The notes: generated by a model from the letters alone, not told the origin. Positions 26,030 through 36,130 are shown, numbered from the stretch's first letter. The stretch: 64,000 nucleotides of DNA from Cellulomonas cellasea (GCF_030372105.1 NZ_JAUDBQ010000004.1:62001-126000); one strand, 5' to 3'. Made by a program: numbers and translations.

Positions 26030-27682
26030 TCAGGGCTCGCGCCAACGCGTGGTGATGGGAAGCCTACGGTCGCGGCCGAAGGCGAGGGCTGTGACCTTGG
26101 GGCCCAGCGGGTACTGGCGGCGCTTCCACTCGGCGCGGTCGACGAGGGACAGGACCTTGTCGACCACCTCCGGGTCGTAGCCGCGCGCGAGGAGCTCGGC
26201 GCGGCCCTCGGCGTGCTCCACGTAGGCGTCGAGCACCTCGTCGAGCAGGTCGTAGGGCGGCAGCGAGTCCTGGTCCGTCTGGCCGGGCCGCAACTCGGCC
26301 GACGGGGGCTTGGTGATGGAGCTCTCCGGGATGGGCGGGATCTGCCCGGCGTCGATCGCCGCGTTGTTGCGCCAGCGGGACAACGCCCACACCCGCGACT
26401 TGTCGACGTCCTTGAGCGGGGCGTACCCGCCGACGGCGTCGCCGTAGATGGTCGAGTAGCCGACCGCGAGCTCGCTCTTGTTCCCGGTGGCGAGCACCAG
26501 GTGCCCCTCGGCGTTCGACAAGCCCATCAGGATCATGCCGCGCACCCGGGCCTGCAGGTTCTCCGCCGCGACGCCCTCGAGGCCGAGTTGGGCATCGAAC
26601 GCGTCGACGATCGTGCCGATGGGCTGCACGCGGTAGTCGGCGCCGATCCGCTTCGCCAGGTCGGCCGCGTCGTCCTTCGAGTGCTCGGAGGAGTACCGGG
26701 ACGGCATGGACACCCCGACGACGTGCTCGCCGCCCAGGGCGTCCGCGCTGATGGCGGCCACGAGCGCCGAGTCGATGCCGCCGGAGAGGCCGAGCACCAC
26801 CGACCGGAAGCCGTTCTTGCGCGCGTACCCGGACAGTCCCGTGACCAGCGCCCGGTAGACCTCCTCGTCGGGGTCCAGGTGCGGGGCGATCTCGCCGGTG
26901 CGCGGCGCGCGCGAGTCGTCCAGGTCCCACACCAGCAGGTGCTCGACGAACTGCGGCGCCCGGGCCAGCAGCGTCCCGTCGGCGCCGACGATGAACGAGC
27001 CGCCGTCGAAGACCAGGTCGTCCTGGCCGCCCACCATGTTCACGTAGGCCACGGGGGCGTCGACCTGCCGCGCGCGACGGGCGGCGAGCTCAGTGCGGAT
27101 GTGCCCCTTGCCCTCCTCGAAGGGGGAGCCGTTGAGCACCACGAGCAGCGCGATCTCGTTCTGGTCCATCTCGGAGACGGGGCCGCCGTCCTGCCAGATG
27201 TCCTCGCAGATGACCACGCCCACCCGGTGCCCGCGCACGTCGAGCACGCAGATGTCGTCGCCGGGCGCGAAGATGCGGAACTCGTCGAAGACGCCGTAGT
27301 TGGGCAGGTGGTGCTTGTCGTACCGCCGCACCACCTGGCCGTGCTGCAGCAGCACCGCCTGGTTGGTGGGCCGCGCGGGGGCGCCGTCATGCTCGCGGAC
27401 GGCGGTGTCTCCCACCGTGCCGACCAGCACCGCCAGGCCGCCCAGGCCGCGCGCCTCGAGCTCGGCCGCGGTCCGCTCGAGCGCGCGCTCGGCGCCGCGC
27501 CGGAACGAGGCGCGCAGCGCCAGGTCCTCGATGGGGTAGCCCGTGAGGGTCATCTCCGGGAAGACGACCAGGTCAGCGCCCGCCTCGGCCGCGCGCTGCG
27601 ACCAGTCGAGCACCGCTTGGGAGTTGCCGTCGAGGTCGCCGACGCATGTGTCGATCTGGGCCAGGGCGATGCGCAATGCCAT
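26030..27682 (-). CDS. nadE: Glutamine-dependent NAD+ synthetase
   Basis: 550 residues. The N-terminal nitrilase-type glutaminase (residues 1-260) has the Glu of VFPEMTLTGYPIEDLALR and the Cys of VVICEDIW; the C-terminal amidotransferase has the ATP pyrophosphatase loop LGLSGGIDSALVAAI near residue 297. It converts nicotinic acid adenine dinucleotide to NAD+. TAGGCT ends six bases before the ATG, indicating a leaderless mRNA. Divergent from glnA2. Length is slightly short of the mycobacterial form but normal for bacteria. Confidence 0.95.
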   Translation of the reverse strand: MALRIALAQIDTCVGDLDGNSQAVLDWSQRAAEAGADLVVFPEMTLTGYPIEDLALRASFRRGAERALERTAAELEARGLGGLAVLVGTVGDTAVREHDGAPARPTNQAVLLQHGQVVRRYDKHHLPNYGVFDEFRIFAPGDDICVLDVRGHRVGVVICEDIWQDGGPVSEMDQNEIALLVVLNGSPFEEGKGHIRTELAARRARQVDAPVAYVNMVGGQDDLVFDGGSFIVGADGTLLARAPQFVEHLLVWDLDDSRAPRTGEIAPHLDPDEEVYRALVTGLSGYARKNGFRSVVLGLSGGIDSALVAAISADALGGEHVVGVSMPSRYSSEHSKDDAADLAKRIGADYRVQPIGTIVDAFDAQLGLEGVAAENLQARVRGMILMGLSNAEGHLVLATGNKSELAVGYSTIYGDAVGGYAPLKDVDKSRVWALSRWRNNAAIDAGQIPPIPESSITKPPSAELRPGQTDQDSLPPYDLLDEVLDAYVEHAEGRAELLARGYDPEVVDKVLSLVDRAEWKRRQYPLGPKVTALAFGRDRRLPITTRWREP

Positions 27683-27779
27683 GTCCCGAGCCTAGGCCCC
27701 GCAGCGGGATGGCCCACCTGCCGGGAATCGCCTGCGCGTATGTCACCAGCGGCAACACGCATCGGGCAGGATGTACCGC

Positions 27780-29117
27780 ATGGACAGGCAGCAGGAGTTC
27801 GTGCTCCGCACGGTCGAAGAGCGGGACATCCGCTTCATCCGCCTCTGGTTCACCGACGTGCTCGGAATCCTCAAGTCCGTCGCGATCGCCCCGGCCGAGC
27901 TCGAGGCCGCGTTCTCCGAGGGCATCGGGTTCGACGGCAGCTCCATCGAGGGGCTCACCCGGGTGTACGAGGCGGACATGATCGCCAAGCCCGACCCCAC
28001 GACCTTCCAGATCCTGCCGTGGCGCGGCGAGCGGCACGGCACCGCGCGGATGTTCTGCGACATCCTCACGCCGGGCGGCGAGCCGTCGCTCGCTGACTCG
28101 CGCAACGTGCTCAAGCGCGCGCTCGCGAAGGCCAGCGCGCAGGGCTTCACCTTCTACACGCACCCCGAGGTCGAGTTCTACCTGTTCGAGGCGCCGGCGG
28201 ACCCGCTGCGCCCGCTGGTGCCCGTCGACCAGGGCGGCTACTTCGACCACGTGCCGCGCGGCACCGCGCACGACTTCCGCCGCGCCGCGATCACGATGCT
28301 CGAGTCGATGGGCATCTCGGTGGAGTTCTCCCACCACGAGGCCGGCCCGGGGCAGAACGAGATCGACCTGCGGTACGCCGACGCGCTGACCACCGCGGAC
28401 AACATCATGACGTTCCGCACGGTGGTCAAGGAGGTCGCCCTCGAGCAGGGCGTCTTCGCGTCGTTCATGCCCAAGCCGCTGCCGGACAAGCCCGGATCGG
28501 GCATGCACACGCACCTGTCGCTGTTCGAGGGCGACCGCAACGCGTTCCACGAGCCCGGCGCGCACCTCGAGCTGTCGAAGGTGGCCCGCAGCTTCATCGC
28601 CGGCATCCTCACCCACGCCGCGGAGATCACCGCCGTGACGAACCAGTTCGTCAACTCCTACAAGCGGCTGTGGGGCGGCGCCGAGGCGCCCAGCTACATC
28701 TGCTGGGGCCACAACAACCGCTCCGCGCTGGTGCGCGTGCCGATGTACAAGCCGGGCAAGGGCAACTCGAGCCGCGTGGAGTACCGCGCCGTCGACGCCG
28801 CCACGAACCCGTACCTCGCGTTCGCGGTGCTGCTCGCGGCCGGCCTCAAGGGCATCGAGGAGGGCTACGAGCTGCCCGAGGGCGCCGAGGACGACGTGTG
28901 GGAGCTCACCGACGCGGAGCGCCGGGCGCTCGGCATCGAGCCGCTGCCCACCTCCCTCGACGCCGCGATCGCCGTGATGGAGAAGTCGGAGCTCGTCGCC
29001 GAGACCCTCGGCGAGCACGTCTTCGACTTCGTGCTGCGGAACAAGAAGCAGGAGTGGGACGAGTACCGGGCGCAGGTCACGCAGTACGAGCTGCAGCGGT
29101 TCCTGCCCGTCCTGTGA
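27780..29117 (+). CDS. Glutamine synthetase, GlnA2 type
   Basis: 445 residues from the ATG at 27780 (MDRQQEFVLRTVEERDIRF); an ATG nine bases earlier is in frame, but the shorter start matches GlnA2 proteins and has AGGA in front. The type I fold is clear: GFDGSSIEG, PEVEFYLFE, GSGMHTHLS, NSYKRLWGGAEAP. In the region where GlnA1 has its adenylylated tyrosine (NLYxLPP), this protein has DDVWELTDAE, with tryptophan, so it should escape adenylylation. Next gene on the strand is glnE, 31 bases on. The role is nitrogen assimilation or gamma-glutamylation; GlnA2 enzymes of mycobacteria are not the main synthetase. Confidence 0.9.
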   Translation: MDRQQEFVLRTVEERDIRFIRLWFTDVLGILKSVAIAPAELEAAFSEGIGFDGSSIEGLTRVYEADMIAKPDPTTFQILPWRGERHGTARMFCDILTPGGEPSLADSRNVLKRALAKASAQGFTFYTHPEVEFYLFEAPADPLRPLVPVDQGGYFDHVPRGTAHDFRRAAITMLESMGISVEFSHHEAGPGQNEIDLRYADALTTADNIMTFRTVVKEVALEQGVFASFMPKPLPDKPGSGMHTHLSLFEGDRNAFHEPGAHLELSKVARSFIAGILTHAAEITAVTNQFVNSYKRLWGGAEAPSYICWGHNNRSALVRVPMYKPGKGNSSRVEYRAVDAATNPYLAFAVLLAAGLKGIEEGYELPEGAEDDVWELTDAERRALGIEPLPTSLDAAIAVMEKSELVAETLGEHVFDFVLRNKKQEWDEYRAQVTQYELQRFLPVL

Positions 29118-29148
29118 GCACGCTCGCCCACGCCGGTAACGTGACGGC

Positions 29149-32100
29149 GTGAGCACAGGACGACGGGGGGTCTCCCTCGCGGGGCGCCTGACCCGAGCAG
29201 GTTTCGAGGACGCCGCCCGCGCCGAACGGCTCTTGCAGGACCCTGGCCTGCTCGCGATCGTCCCGGATGCCGAGGAGAGGCTGCTCGGCCCGCTCGCCGA
29301 GGTCGCGGACCCGGATCAGGCGCTGCTCGCGCTGGCCAAGATCGCCGGGGCGGTCGCGGGCCGCGCCGAGCACCGCGCGCTGCTGGCCGGCCTGCTCGCG
29401 GAGGGCGTCGGTCGGGACCGGTTGCTGGCCGTCATCGGCCAGTCGGTGGCCCTCGGCGACAACCTCGCCGCGCATCCCGACCACCTCGCCGTGATCGCCG
29501 ACCCGGCGCCGGGCACCGGCGTCCCCGCCGCTGACGTCCGCGCGGAGCTGCTCGAGGCCGTCGGCGCCGATCCGGCCGCCGACGTCCCGGTGGCCGACGA
29601 CGGGGGAGCGCGCGCGATCGACGCCATGCGCCGCGCCTACCAGCGCCGGATGCTGCGGATCGCCGCCACCGACCTGTGCTGCAAGGAGCCCATCTCCCAG
29701 CTGCCGGCGGTGGGCGCCGCGCTCGCGGACCTCGCGGCGGCGGCGCTCGAGGCGTCCCTGGCGATCGCCCGCGCCGACCTCGACGACCACGGCGCGGGGG
29801 TGCGGCTCGCGGTCATCGGAATGGGCAAGTGTGGTGGGCGAGAGCTCAACTACGTGAGCGACGTCGACGTCGTGTACGTCGCGGAGCCGGCCGAGGGCGC
29901 CACGGAGGACGAGGCGCTCGCCACGGGGGCGAGGCTCGCCGCCGGGCTCGCCCGGGCATGCTCCTCGACGTCCTCCGGCGAGCCCGCGCTGTGGCCGGTG
30001 GACGCGGCGCTGCGCCCCGAGGGCAAGAACGGCCCGCTGGTGCGCACGCTCGCGAGCCACAAGGCCTACTACGAGCGCTGGGCCAAGACCTGGGAGTTCC
30101 AGGCGCTGCTCAAGGCGCGTCACCTCGCGGGGGACGCCGAGTTGGGTCGCGCCTATGTGCAGACCGTCAACCCGATGGTGTGGGCGGCCGTGCAGCGGGA
30201 GAACTTCGTCGAGGACTCACAGGCCATGCGTCGCCGGGTCGAGGACAACGTGCCCGCGGCGGAGGCCGACCGGCAGCTCAAGCTCGGCAAGGGCGGCCTG
30301 CGCGACGTCGAGTTCACCGTGCAGCTGCTGCAGCTCGTGCACGGGCGGGCCGACGAGTCGATCCGCAGCCCGCACACCCTGACGGCGTTGGCGGCGCTGG
30401 CCGCGGGCGGTTACGTGGGCCGCGAGCACGCCGCGCAGCTCGCGGTCTGCTATCGGTTCCTGCGCGCGCTGGAGCACCGGATCCAGCTCTACCGGATGCA
30501 GCGCACCCACCTGATGCCCACCTCGGAGGCGGACCTGCGCCGGCTCGCCAGGTCCGTGGGGATGCGGGCCGACGGCGCGCAGGGCCTCACCGACCGCTGG
30601 CGGCTGGTCCGCCGCGAGGTCCGCCGGCTGCATGAGGAGCTCTTCTACCGCCCGCTGCTGCCCGCCACCGCGCAGCTCTCCGCCGAGGAGGCCAGCCTGG
30701 CCCCCGAGGCGGCCCGGGCACGCCTGGCCGCGATCGGGTACCGGGACCCGGCCGGCGCCGTGCGGCACATCGCCGCGCTGACGGAGGGGGTGTCCCGCCG
30801 GGCCGCCATCCAGCGGCAGCTCCTGCCCGTCATGCTGGGCTGGTTCGGCGACGGCGCCGACCCGGACGCGGGACTGCTCGCATTCCGCCGGCTGTCGGAG
30901 GAGCTCGGCACCACGCACTGGTACCTCAAGCTGCTGCGCGACTCCGGGCTCGCCGCGCACCGCCTGGCACGCGTGCTGTCGACCTCGCGGTACGTCTCGG
31001 ACGCGCTGTCCCGCTCCCCGGAGTCGGTGACATGGCTCGCCGACGACGCGGAGCTCGCGCCGCCCACCCGCGAGGCGCTCACCGCCGAGGCGGACGCGAT
31101 CCTCGCCCGAGCCGCCGAGCCCGGCGCCGCCGTGACGGCGTTGCGGGCGCTGCGCCGCCGCGAGCTGGCACGCGCCGCCGCGGCCGACGTGCTGGGCGTC
31201 CAGACCGGCACCCGGTCGGAGGCGAGCCTGACCGTGGCCGCCGACGTCGTCCTCGCGGGCGCCCTGCGGGTCGCCGCCGCGCAGGTCCGGGCCGAGCGCG
31301 GGCTGGACGCCGATCCGACGCTGTTGCTCGTCGTCGCCATGGGGCGCCTGGGCGGCCAGGAGATGGGCTTCTCCTCCGACGCGGACGTGCTCTTCGTGCA
31401 CGACCCGCTCCCCGGCGCCGAGGCGGGCGTCGCGCAGGACTTCGCCCTCGCGGTGATGACCCGCCTGCGCAAGCTCCTCGGCGAGATGGGCCCCGAGCCG
31501 GCCCTCGAGGTGGACGCCGACCTGCGCCCCGAGGGTCGCAACGGCCCGCTGGTGCGCTCGTTCGCCTCGTACGTCGAGTACTACGACCGCTGGTCGGCGC
31601 CGTGGGAGAGCCAGGCGCTGCTGCGCGCCCGGCCCGTCGCGGGGGACCCCGGGCTGGGGCGGCGGTTCACCGACCTCGTGGACCCGCTGCGCTACCCCGC
31701 AGGCGGGCTCGACGCCTCCGTCGAGCGCGAGGTCCGCAGGATCAAGGCGCGGGTGGAGTCCGAGCGGCTGCCGCGCGGCGCCGACCCCGCCCGGCACCTG
31801 AAGCTCGGCCGTGGCGGGATCTCCGACGTGGAGTGGACGGCGCAGCTCCTCCAGCTCCAGCACGCGCATGCCGTGCCGGGCCTGCGCACCACCTCGACGC
31901 TCGACGCGCTCTCCGCCGCCGTGGGCGCGGGCCTGCTGGACGCCTCCGACGCCGCGACGCTCACCGACGCGTGGGAGCTGGCCTCTCGGCTGCGGGACGC
32001 GATCGTGCTGTGGACCGGGCGGATCGGCGGCGCCCAGGCCGACGTGCTGCCCCACGACACGCAGGCCCTGTCCGGGATGGCGCGCATCCTGGGCTACCCG

Positions 32101-32187
32101 TCCGGCTCGGCCGGGGAGCTCGAAGAGGAGTACCTGCGCACGTCACGGCGCGCGCGGGCCGTGGTGGAGCGCGTCTTCTACGCCTGA
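29149..32187 (+). CDS. glnE: Bifunctional glutamine synthetase adenylyltransferase/deadenylylase
   Basis: 1012 residues from a GTG. It has two nucleotidyltransferase halves: GMGKCGGRELNYVSDVDV near residue 224, the deadenylylase half, and AMGRLGGQEMGFSSDADV near residue 730, the adenylylase half, both with the G-G...D-x-D core. Adds or removes AMP on a tyrosine of glutamine synthetase in response to nitrogen status. TAACGT ends six bases before the GTG, so it probably has its own leaderless promoter besides read-through from glnA2. It ends two bases before the convergent AI-2E gene. Confidence 0.95.
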   Translation: MSTGRRGVSLAGRLTRAGFEDAARAERLLQDPGLLAIVPDAEERLLGPLAEVADPDQALLALAKIAGAVAGRAEHRALLAGLLAEGVGRDRLLAVIGQSVALGDNLAAHPDHLAVIADPAPGTGVPAADVRAELLEAVGADPAADVPVADDGGARAIDAMRRAYQRRMLRIAATDLCCKEPISQLPAVGAALADLAAAALEASLAIARADLDDHGAGVRLAVIGMGKCGGRELNYVSDVDVVYVAEPAEGATEDEALATGARLAAGLARACSSTSSGEPALWPVDAALRPEGKNGPLVRTLASHKAYYERWAKTWEFQALLKARHLAGDAELGRAYVQTVNPMVWAAVQRENFVEDSQAMRRRVEDNVPAAEADRQLKLGKGGLRDVEFTVQLLQLVHGRADESIRSPHTLTALAALAAGGYVGREHAAQLAVCYRFLRALEHRIQLYRMQRTHLMPTSEADLRRLARSVGMRADGAQGLTDRWRLVRREVRRLHEELFYRPLLPATAQLSAEEASLAPEAARARLAAIGYRDPAGAVRHIAALTEGVSRRAAIQRQLLPVMLGWFGDGADPDAGLLAFRRLSEELGTTHWYLKLLRDSGLAAHRLARVLSTSRYVSDALSRSPESVTWLADDAELAPPTREALTAEADAILARAAEPGAAVTALRALRRRELARAAAADVLGVQTGTRSEASLTVAADVVLAGALRVAAAQVRAERGLDADPTLLLVVAMGRLGGQEMGFSSDADVLFVHDPLPGAEAGVAQDFALAVMTRLRKLLGEMGPEPALEVDADLRPEGRNGPLVRSFASYVEYYDRWSAPWESQALLRARPVAGDPGLGRRFTDLVDPLRYPAGGLDASVEREVRRIKARVESERLPRGADPARHLKLGRGGISDVEWTAQLLQLQHAHAVPGLRTTSTLDALSAAVGAGLLDASDAATLTDAWELASRLRDAIVLWTGRIGGAQADVLPHDTQALSGMARILGYPSGSAGELEEEYLRTSRRARAVVERVFYA

Positions 32188-32189
32188 CG

Positions 32190-33389
32190 TCAGGACCGTG
32201 CCGCGACCGAGTCCGGCTCGGTGGCCTCGGCCGCGTCCTCGTCGGCGGTGTCAGCGGCGTCAGCGGCCACCGGGGCCGCAGCCGCGGCCTGGCGGCGGGG
32301 CGCGGGCGTGGCGCCGTCGGCCAACAGCTCCGAGTCCACCAGCTCGTGGCGCTTGAGGTAGGCGCCGGAGACGGCCTTGATCGTCGCGGCGACCGGCAGC
32401 GCGAGGAACGCCCCGAGCGCCCCGAACACGGCGCCGAACGCCAGCACCGAGATGAACGCGACGGCGGGGTTGAGCTCCATCGTGTGCGCGGAGATCTTGG
32501 GGGCGAGCACCAGGTTCTCGACCTGCTGGTACACGACGATGAAGATCACCACGCCGAGCCCGGTCAGCGGGCTGACCGTCAGGCCCACGACCACCGGCAG
32601 CGCCCCGCCGATGTAGGTGCCGATGGTCGGCACGAACTGGGACACGAGCCCCGTGAACGCCGCGAGCGGCACGGCGTACGGCACGCGCACCACTGTCAGG
32701 AAGACGAAGGTCGCGAAGGCCGACACCAGCGCGAGCAGGATCCGCGAGCTGAGGAAGTTGGAGACCTGCTCCTGCGAGGCGTCCCACACGCGCAGCACCT
32801 CCCGCTGGCGCTCGGGCGCCAGCAGGCTGCAGATCGAGGCCTTGAAGCGCGGGCCCTGGGCGACCATGTAGAAGACGACCAGCAGCACCGCGGAGAGCAC
32901 GAAGAGCCCGCCGAGGATGGTGCCGCCGACGCCGATCACGCCCTGCGCGACGTTCGTGCCCCAACTGTCGACGAGCTGGACGAGCACCTTGTCGGTGGTC
33001 GGCAGCTCGTAGCCGAACGCGTTGAGCACGAAGGCGGTGAGCTGCTCGTAGAGCTCCGGCACCGAGCGGATGAGATCGACGAGCTGGGCGACGAACAACT
33101 GCCCGAACACCGTCAGCAGCCCGAGGCTCCCCAGGATCACGCCGAACATCACCAGGCCCGTGGCGACTCCGCGGCGCATCCTGTGCCGCACCAGCCAGCG
33201 CACCGGCGGCTCCATCGCCAGGGCGATGAACCAGGCCGTGACGAGGATGGTGATCACCGAGCCGAGCTGCCCGAGCGCCCGCCACGCGAGGACCGCCGCG
33301 AAGACGGCCACCACGGCCATCAGCAGGGCGCGGGGGAGCCACGCTGGCGGACGGCCGGAGTTCGCGCGCTGGGCTGTCGTCGTCCTCAT
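32190..33389 (-). CDS. AI-2E family transporter, copy 2
   Basis: 399 residues, about eight membrane helices with the family features WFIALAMEPPVRWLVRHR, LVSQFVPTIGTYIGG and FGAVFGALGAFLALPVAATI. Members are transporters of the PerM/AI-2 exporter type; the cargo is not shown. A charged C-terminal tail of about 50 residues follows the last helix. The start ATG at 33389 is taken over a nearby in-frame start at 33410. It lies 97 bases downstream of a close paralogue on the same strand, clearly a tandem duplication. Confidence 0.88.
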   Translation of the reverse strand: MRTTTAQRANSGRPPAWLPRALLMAVVAVFAAVLAWRALGQLGSVITILVTAWFIALAMEPPVRWLVRHRMRRGVATGLVMFGVILGSLGLLTVFGQLFVAQLVDLIRSVPELYEQLTAFVLNAFGYELPTTDKVLVQLVDSWGTNVAQGVIGVGGTILGGLFVLSAVLLVVFYMVAQGPRFKASICSLLAPERQREVLRVWDASQEQVSNFLSSRILLALVSAFATFVFLTVVRVPYAVPLAAFTGLVSQFVPTIGTYIGGALPVVVGLTVSPLTGLGVVIFIVVYQQVENLVLAPKISAHTMELNPAVAFISVLAFGAVFGALGAFLALPVAATIKAVSGAYLKRHELVDSELLADGATPAPRRQAAAAAPVAADAADTADEDAAEATEPDSVAARS

Positions 33390-33485
33390 GGGGGTTCCCT
33401 CACGGGTCAAGGCCGCATGGGCGCGGCATGGAGGGAAGTTACCGGATGGCGCGCCCGAGGCGGGGACCTTCGCGTCGTCGACCCC

Positions 33486-34640
33486 TCAGGCGTCCCCGTC
33501 GTCCTGGCCCGCGGCGTCGTCGGGCGGGCCGCCACCCGGATCGGGGCGGCCCCCGCGCTCGCGGGCCTTGTCCACCAGGAGGTCGGAGTCCACCAGGTCA
33601 TGGCGGCGCAGGTACGTCCCCGAGACGGCCTTGATGGTCGCGGCGACCGGCAGCGACAGGAAGGCGCCCAACGCCCCGAAGACCGCCCCGAACGCGACGA
33701 CCGCGAGGAACGCGACGGCCGGGTTCAGGGCCATCGTCTGTGCGGCGATGCGGGGCGCCAGCACCAGGTTCTCGACCTGCTGGTACGCGACGATGAAGAT
33801 CACGACGCCGATCGCGGTGAACGGGCTCACCGACAGCGCGACCACCGCGGGCAGGGCGCCGCCGATGTAGCTGCCGACCGTCGGCACGAACTGCGACACG
33901 ATCCCGGTGAACGCGGCGAGCGGCAACGCGTACGGCACGCGCACGATCGTCAGGAAGGCGAAGGTCGCGAGAGTCGCGATGGCGGCCAGCGCGATGCGCG
34001 ACACGAGGAAGTTCGACACCTGCTCCTGGGAGACCTCCCACACGCGCAGCACCTCGCGCTGCCGGTGGGGGGCCAGTAGCCGGCAGATCGACGCCCGGAA
34101 CGCAGGCCCCTGGGCCACCATGTAGTAGGCCACCAGCAGGACGGCGGCCATGATGAACAGGGCGCCGATGATGGTGCCGCCCACACCGATGACGCCCTGC
34201 GCGACGTCGCTGCCCCAACTGTCGACGATCTGCGAGAGCACCCTGTCGCTGGTGGGCAGCGTGTACCCGAAGGACTTGTCCAGGAACTCGGTGACCTGCG
34301 CGTACAGCGCCGGCACATCCTCGAACAACTCCACGAGCTGCACCACGAAGAGCTGCCCGAACACGGCGAGCACCGCGCCCGTCGCCGCGATCCCGCCGAC
34401 CATCACCAGGCCCGTGGCCAGCCCGCGGCGCATCCCGCGGCGGGCGAGCCACCGCACCACAGGCTCCATCGCCAAGGACAGGAACCACGCGACCACGAGG
34501 ATCGTCATCACCGTGCCGAGCTGGGTGAGCGCGCGCCACGCCAGCACTCCCGCGAACACGGCGACCACTGCCATGAGCAGTGCCCGGGGCAGCCACGCGG
34601 GAGGGCGGTGGGCATCACGGGATGCCGTCTGACTCCTCAT
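33486..34640 (-). CDS. AI-2E family transporter, copy 1
   Basis: 384 residues. Nearly the same sequence as the gene just downstream, segment by segment (PPAWLPRALLMAVVAVFA, FVPTVGSYIGGALPAVV, FGAVFGALGAFLSLPVAATI), but with a different, shorter tail (DKARERGGRPDPGGGPPDD). Multi-pass membrane protein of the AI-2E/PerM family; function not determined. First of the tandem pair, divergent from the chemoreceptor at 34830 across a 190-base gap that holds a sigma28-like promoter for the latter. Confidence 0.88.
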   Translation of the reverse strand: MRSQTASRDAHRPPAWLPRALLMAVVAVFAGVLAWRALTQLGTVMTILVVAWFLSLAMEPVVRWLARRGMRRGLATGLVMVGGIAATGAVLAVFGQLFVVQLVELFEDVPALYAQVTEFLDKSFGYTLPTSDRVLSQIVDSWGSDVAQGVIGVGGTIIGALFIMAAVLLVAYYMVAQGPAFRASICRLLAPHRQREVLRVWEVSQEQVSNFLVSRIALAAIATLATFAFLTIVRVPYALPLAAFTGIVSQFVPTVGSYIGGALPAVVALSVSPFTAIGVVIFIVAYQQVENLVLAPRIAAQTMALNPAVAFLAVVAFGAVFGALGAFLSLPVAATIKAVSGTYLRRHDLVDSDLLVDKARERGGRPDPGGGPPDDAAGQDDGDA

Positions 34641-34775
34641 CGCGGCCCCTCGCGGTCATCGGACGGGCGTTGGCGCCACAGCCATCCTGCCCGAGCGGGG
34701 GCGGCTGCGCTCCCGGCGACAGCGCGTTCGCGCGCCTGGGCCCAGGGGCCCCGCGCATCCGTGGCCGAGACCCGC

Positions 34776-34802
34776 TCATTCCTGGCGAGGGACGGCCGAT
34801 AA
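34776..34802 (+). promoter_or_regulatory. Sigma28-like (FliA/WhiG) promoter
   Basis: GCCGATAA at 34795-34802 is an exact match to the -10 of flagellar sigma factors. A weak TCAT at 34776-34779 is at the 15-base spacing seen in WhiG promoters, where TAAA would be expected. It lies 27 bases before the GTG of a chemoreceptor gene, which is the expected kind of target. Confidence 0.45.
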
Positions 34803-34829
34803 GACGAGCGAGCGTAGTAGCCGGGTCCC

Positions 34830-36047
34830 GTGACGAAAGAGCCTCCCATGCAGTCAGAGCACACGCCGGACTCCGGCGCCCCCTGGTTCGCCCGCATCAC
34901 GATCCGAGCGAAGATCCTGGGCCTGGTGTCCTTCCTGACCGTGGGGGCGGTGGTGCTGGGCGGCCTCGCGACAGTGGTCATGTACGACCTGGCCGGGGCT
35001 GGCGGCGCCGACAAGGCGAGGCTCACCGTGCGGGTCATCCTGGCGCTGCTGTTCGTGGGGATCGCTGTGATGTGGGGGCTCGCGCTCGCGCTCGCCCGCG
35101 GCATCCGGGCGTCAGTCCGCAGCCTCACCGCGAGGCTCGAGGCCATGGCGGGCGGCGACCTGACGGTGGGGGCGGACCGAGTCCGCCACGACGAGCTCGG
35201 GCAGATGGCGTCGCTGCTCACCTCGGTGCAGGGCTCATTGCGCTCCGCGTTCACCGCTGTGGCCGCGACGGCCGCGACGATGGCGAGCTCCAGCGAGGAG
35301 ATGTCCGTCGCCAGCTCCCAGATGGCGGCCGGGTCGGAGGAGACCAGCGCGCAGGCCGGGGTGGTCGCCGCCGCGGCGGAGCAGGTCAACAACAACGTGC
35401 AGGCGGTCGCCACCGCGGCGGAGCAGATGGGCGCCTCGATCCGCGAGATCGGGCAGAACGCCAACGAGGCGGCGATGGTCGCCTCCCGCGCCACAGGGGT
35501 CGCGGCCTCCACCAACGACCAGGTCGCGAAGCTGGGCGCCTCGAGCCAGGAGATCGGCAACGTGGTCAAGGCGATCACGTCGATCGCGGAGCAGACGAAC
35601 CTGCTGGCCTTGAACGCGACGATCGAGGCGGCGCGCGCGGGCGAGGCGGGCAAGGGCTTCGCCGTCGTGGCCGGGGAGGTCAAGGAGCTGGCCTCGGAGA
35701 CCGCGCGGGCCACCGAGGACATCGCGCGCCGCGTCGAGGCCATCCAGGCGGACACGGCCGGCGCGGTGGGCGCCATCGGCGAGATCTCGCAGATCATCGC
35801 GAGCATCAACGACTACCAGGTGACGATCGCCTCCGCCGTCGAGGAGCAGACCGCCACGACCAATGAGATGTCCCGGGGCATCCAGCAGGCCGCGTCGGGC
35901 TCTGGCGAGATCGCCTCGACCATCAGCGGTGTCGCCTCGGCCACGCAGTCGTCGACGGCGGCGCTCACCCAGGTGCAGGGGTCCATCGACGAGCTGGCGC
36001 GTGTCGCGTCCGAGCTGCGCACCAGCCTGGACGCCTTCACCTACTGA
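34830..36047 (+). CDS. Methyl-accepting chemotaxis protein without periplasmic sensor domain
   Basis: 405 residues from GTG 34830; the ATG at 34848 is an alternative. Two membrane helices (about 28-52 and 68-90) are separated by only about 15 residues, so there is almost no outer ligand domain. A HAMP-like segment ([20 protein letters not shown]) follows, then the signalling domain with the highly conserved tip [20 protein letters not shown]. It passes signals to CheA/CheW; ligand unknown, perhaps membrane or internal state. An exact sigma28 -10 box precedes it. The signalling part is nearly the same as in the two other receptors of this window. Confidence 0.9.
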   Translation: MTKEPPMQSEHTPDSGAPWFARITIRAKILGLVSFLTVGAVVLGGLATVVMYDLAGAGGADKARLTVRVILALLFVGIAVMWGLALALARGIRASVRSLTARLEAMAGGDLTVGADRVRHDELGQMASLLTSVQGSLRSAFTAVAATAATMASSSEEMSVASSQMAAGSEETSAQAGVVAAAAEQVNNNVQAVATAAEQMGASIREIGQNANEAAMVASRATGVAASTNDQVAKLGASSQEIGNVVKAITSIAEQTNLLALNATIEAARAGEAGKGFAVVAGEVKELASETARATEDIARRVEAIQADTAGAVGAIGEISQIIASINDYQVTIASAVEEQTATTNEMSRGIQQAASGSGEIASTISGVASATQSSTAALTQVQGSIDELARVASELRTSLDAFTY

Positions 36048-36130
36048 CCCGGCCTGGCCGTGGACGTCCACGGGCGTTCATGCCAGGGTGGCTCACGCTC
36101 GACCGGCGGGCGCATGGGGACGGGGGAGCG

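Noticed and set aside
30217..32055. A 612-residue minus-strand open frame opposite glnE
   Set aside because: Antisense shadow of a well-identified gene; no motif.
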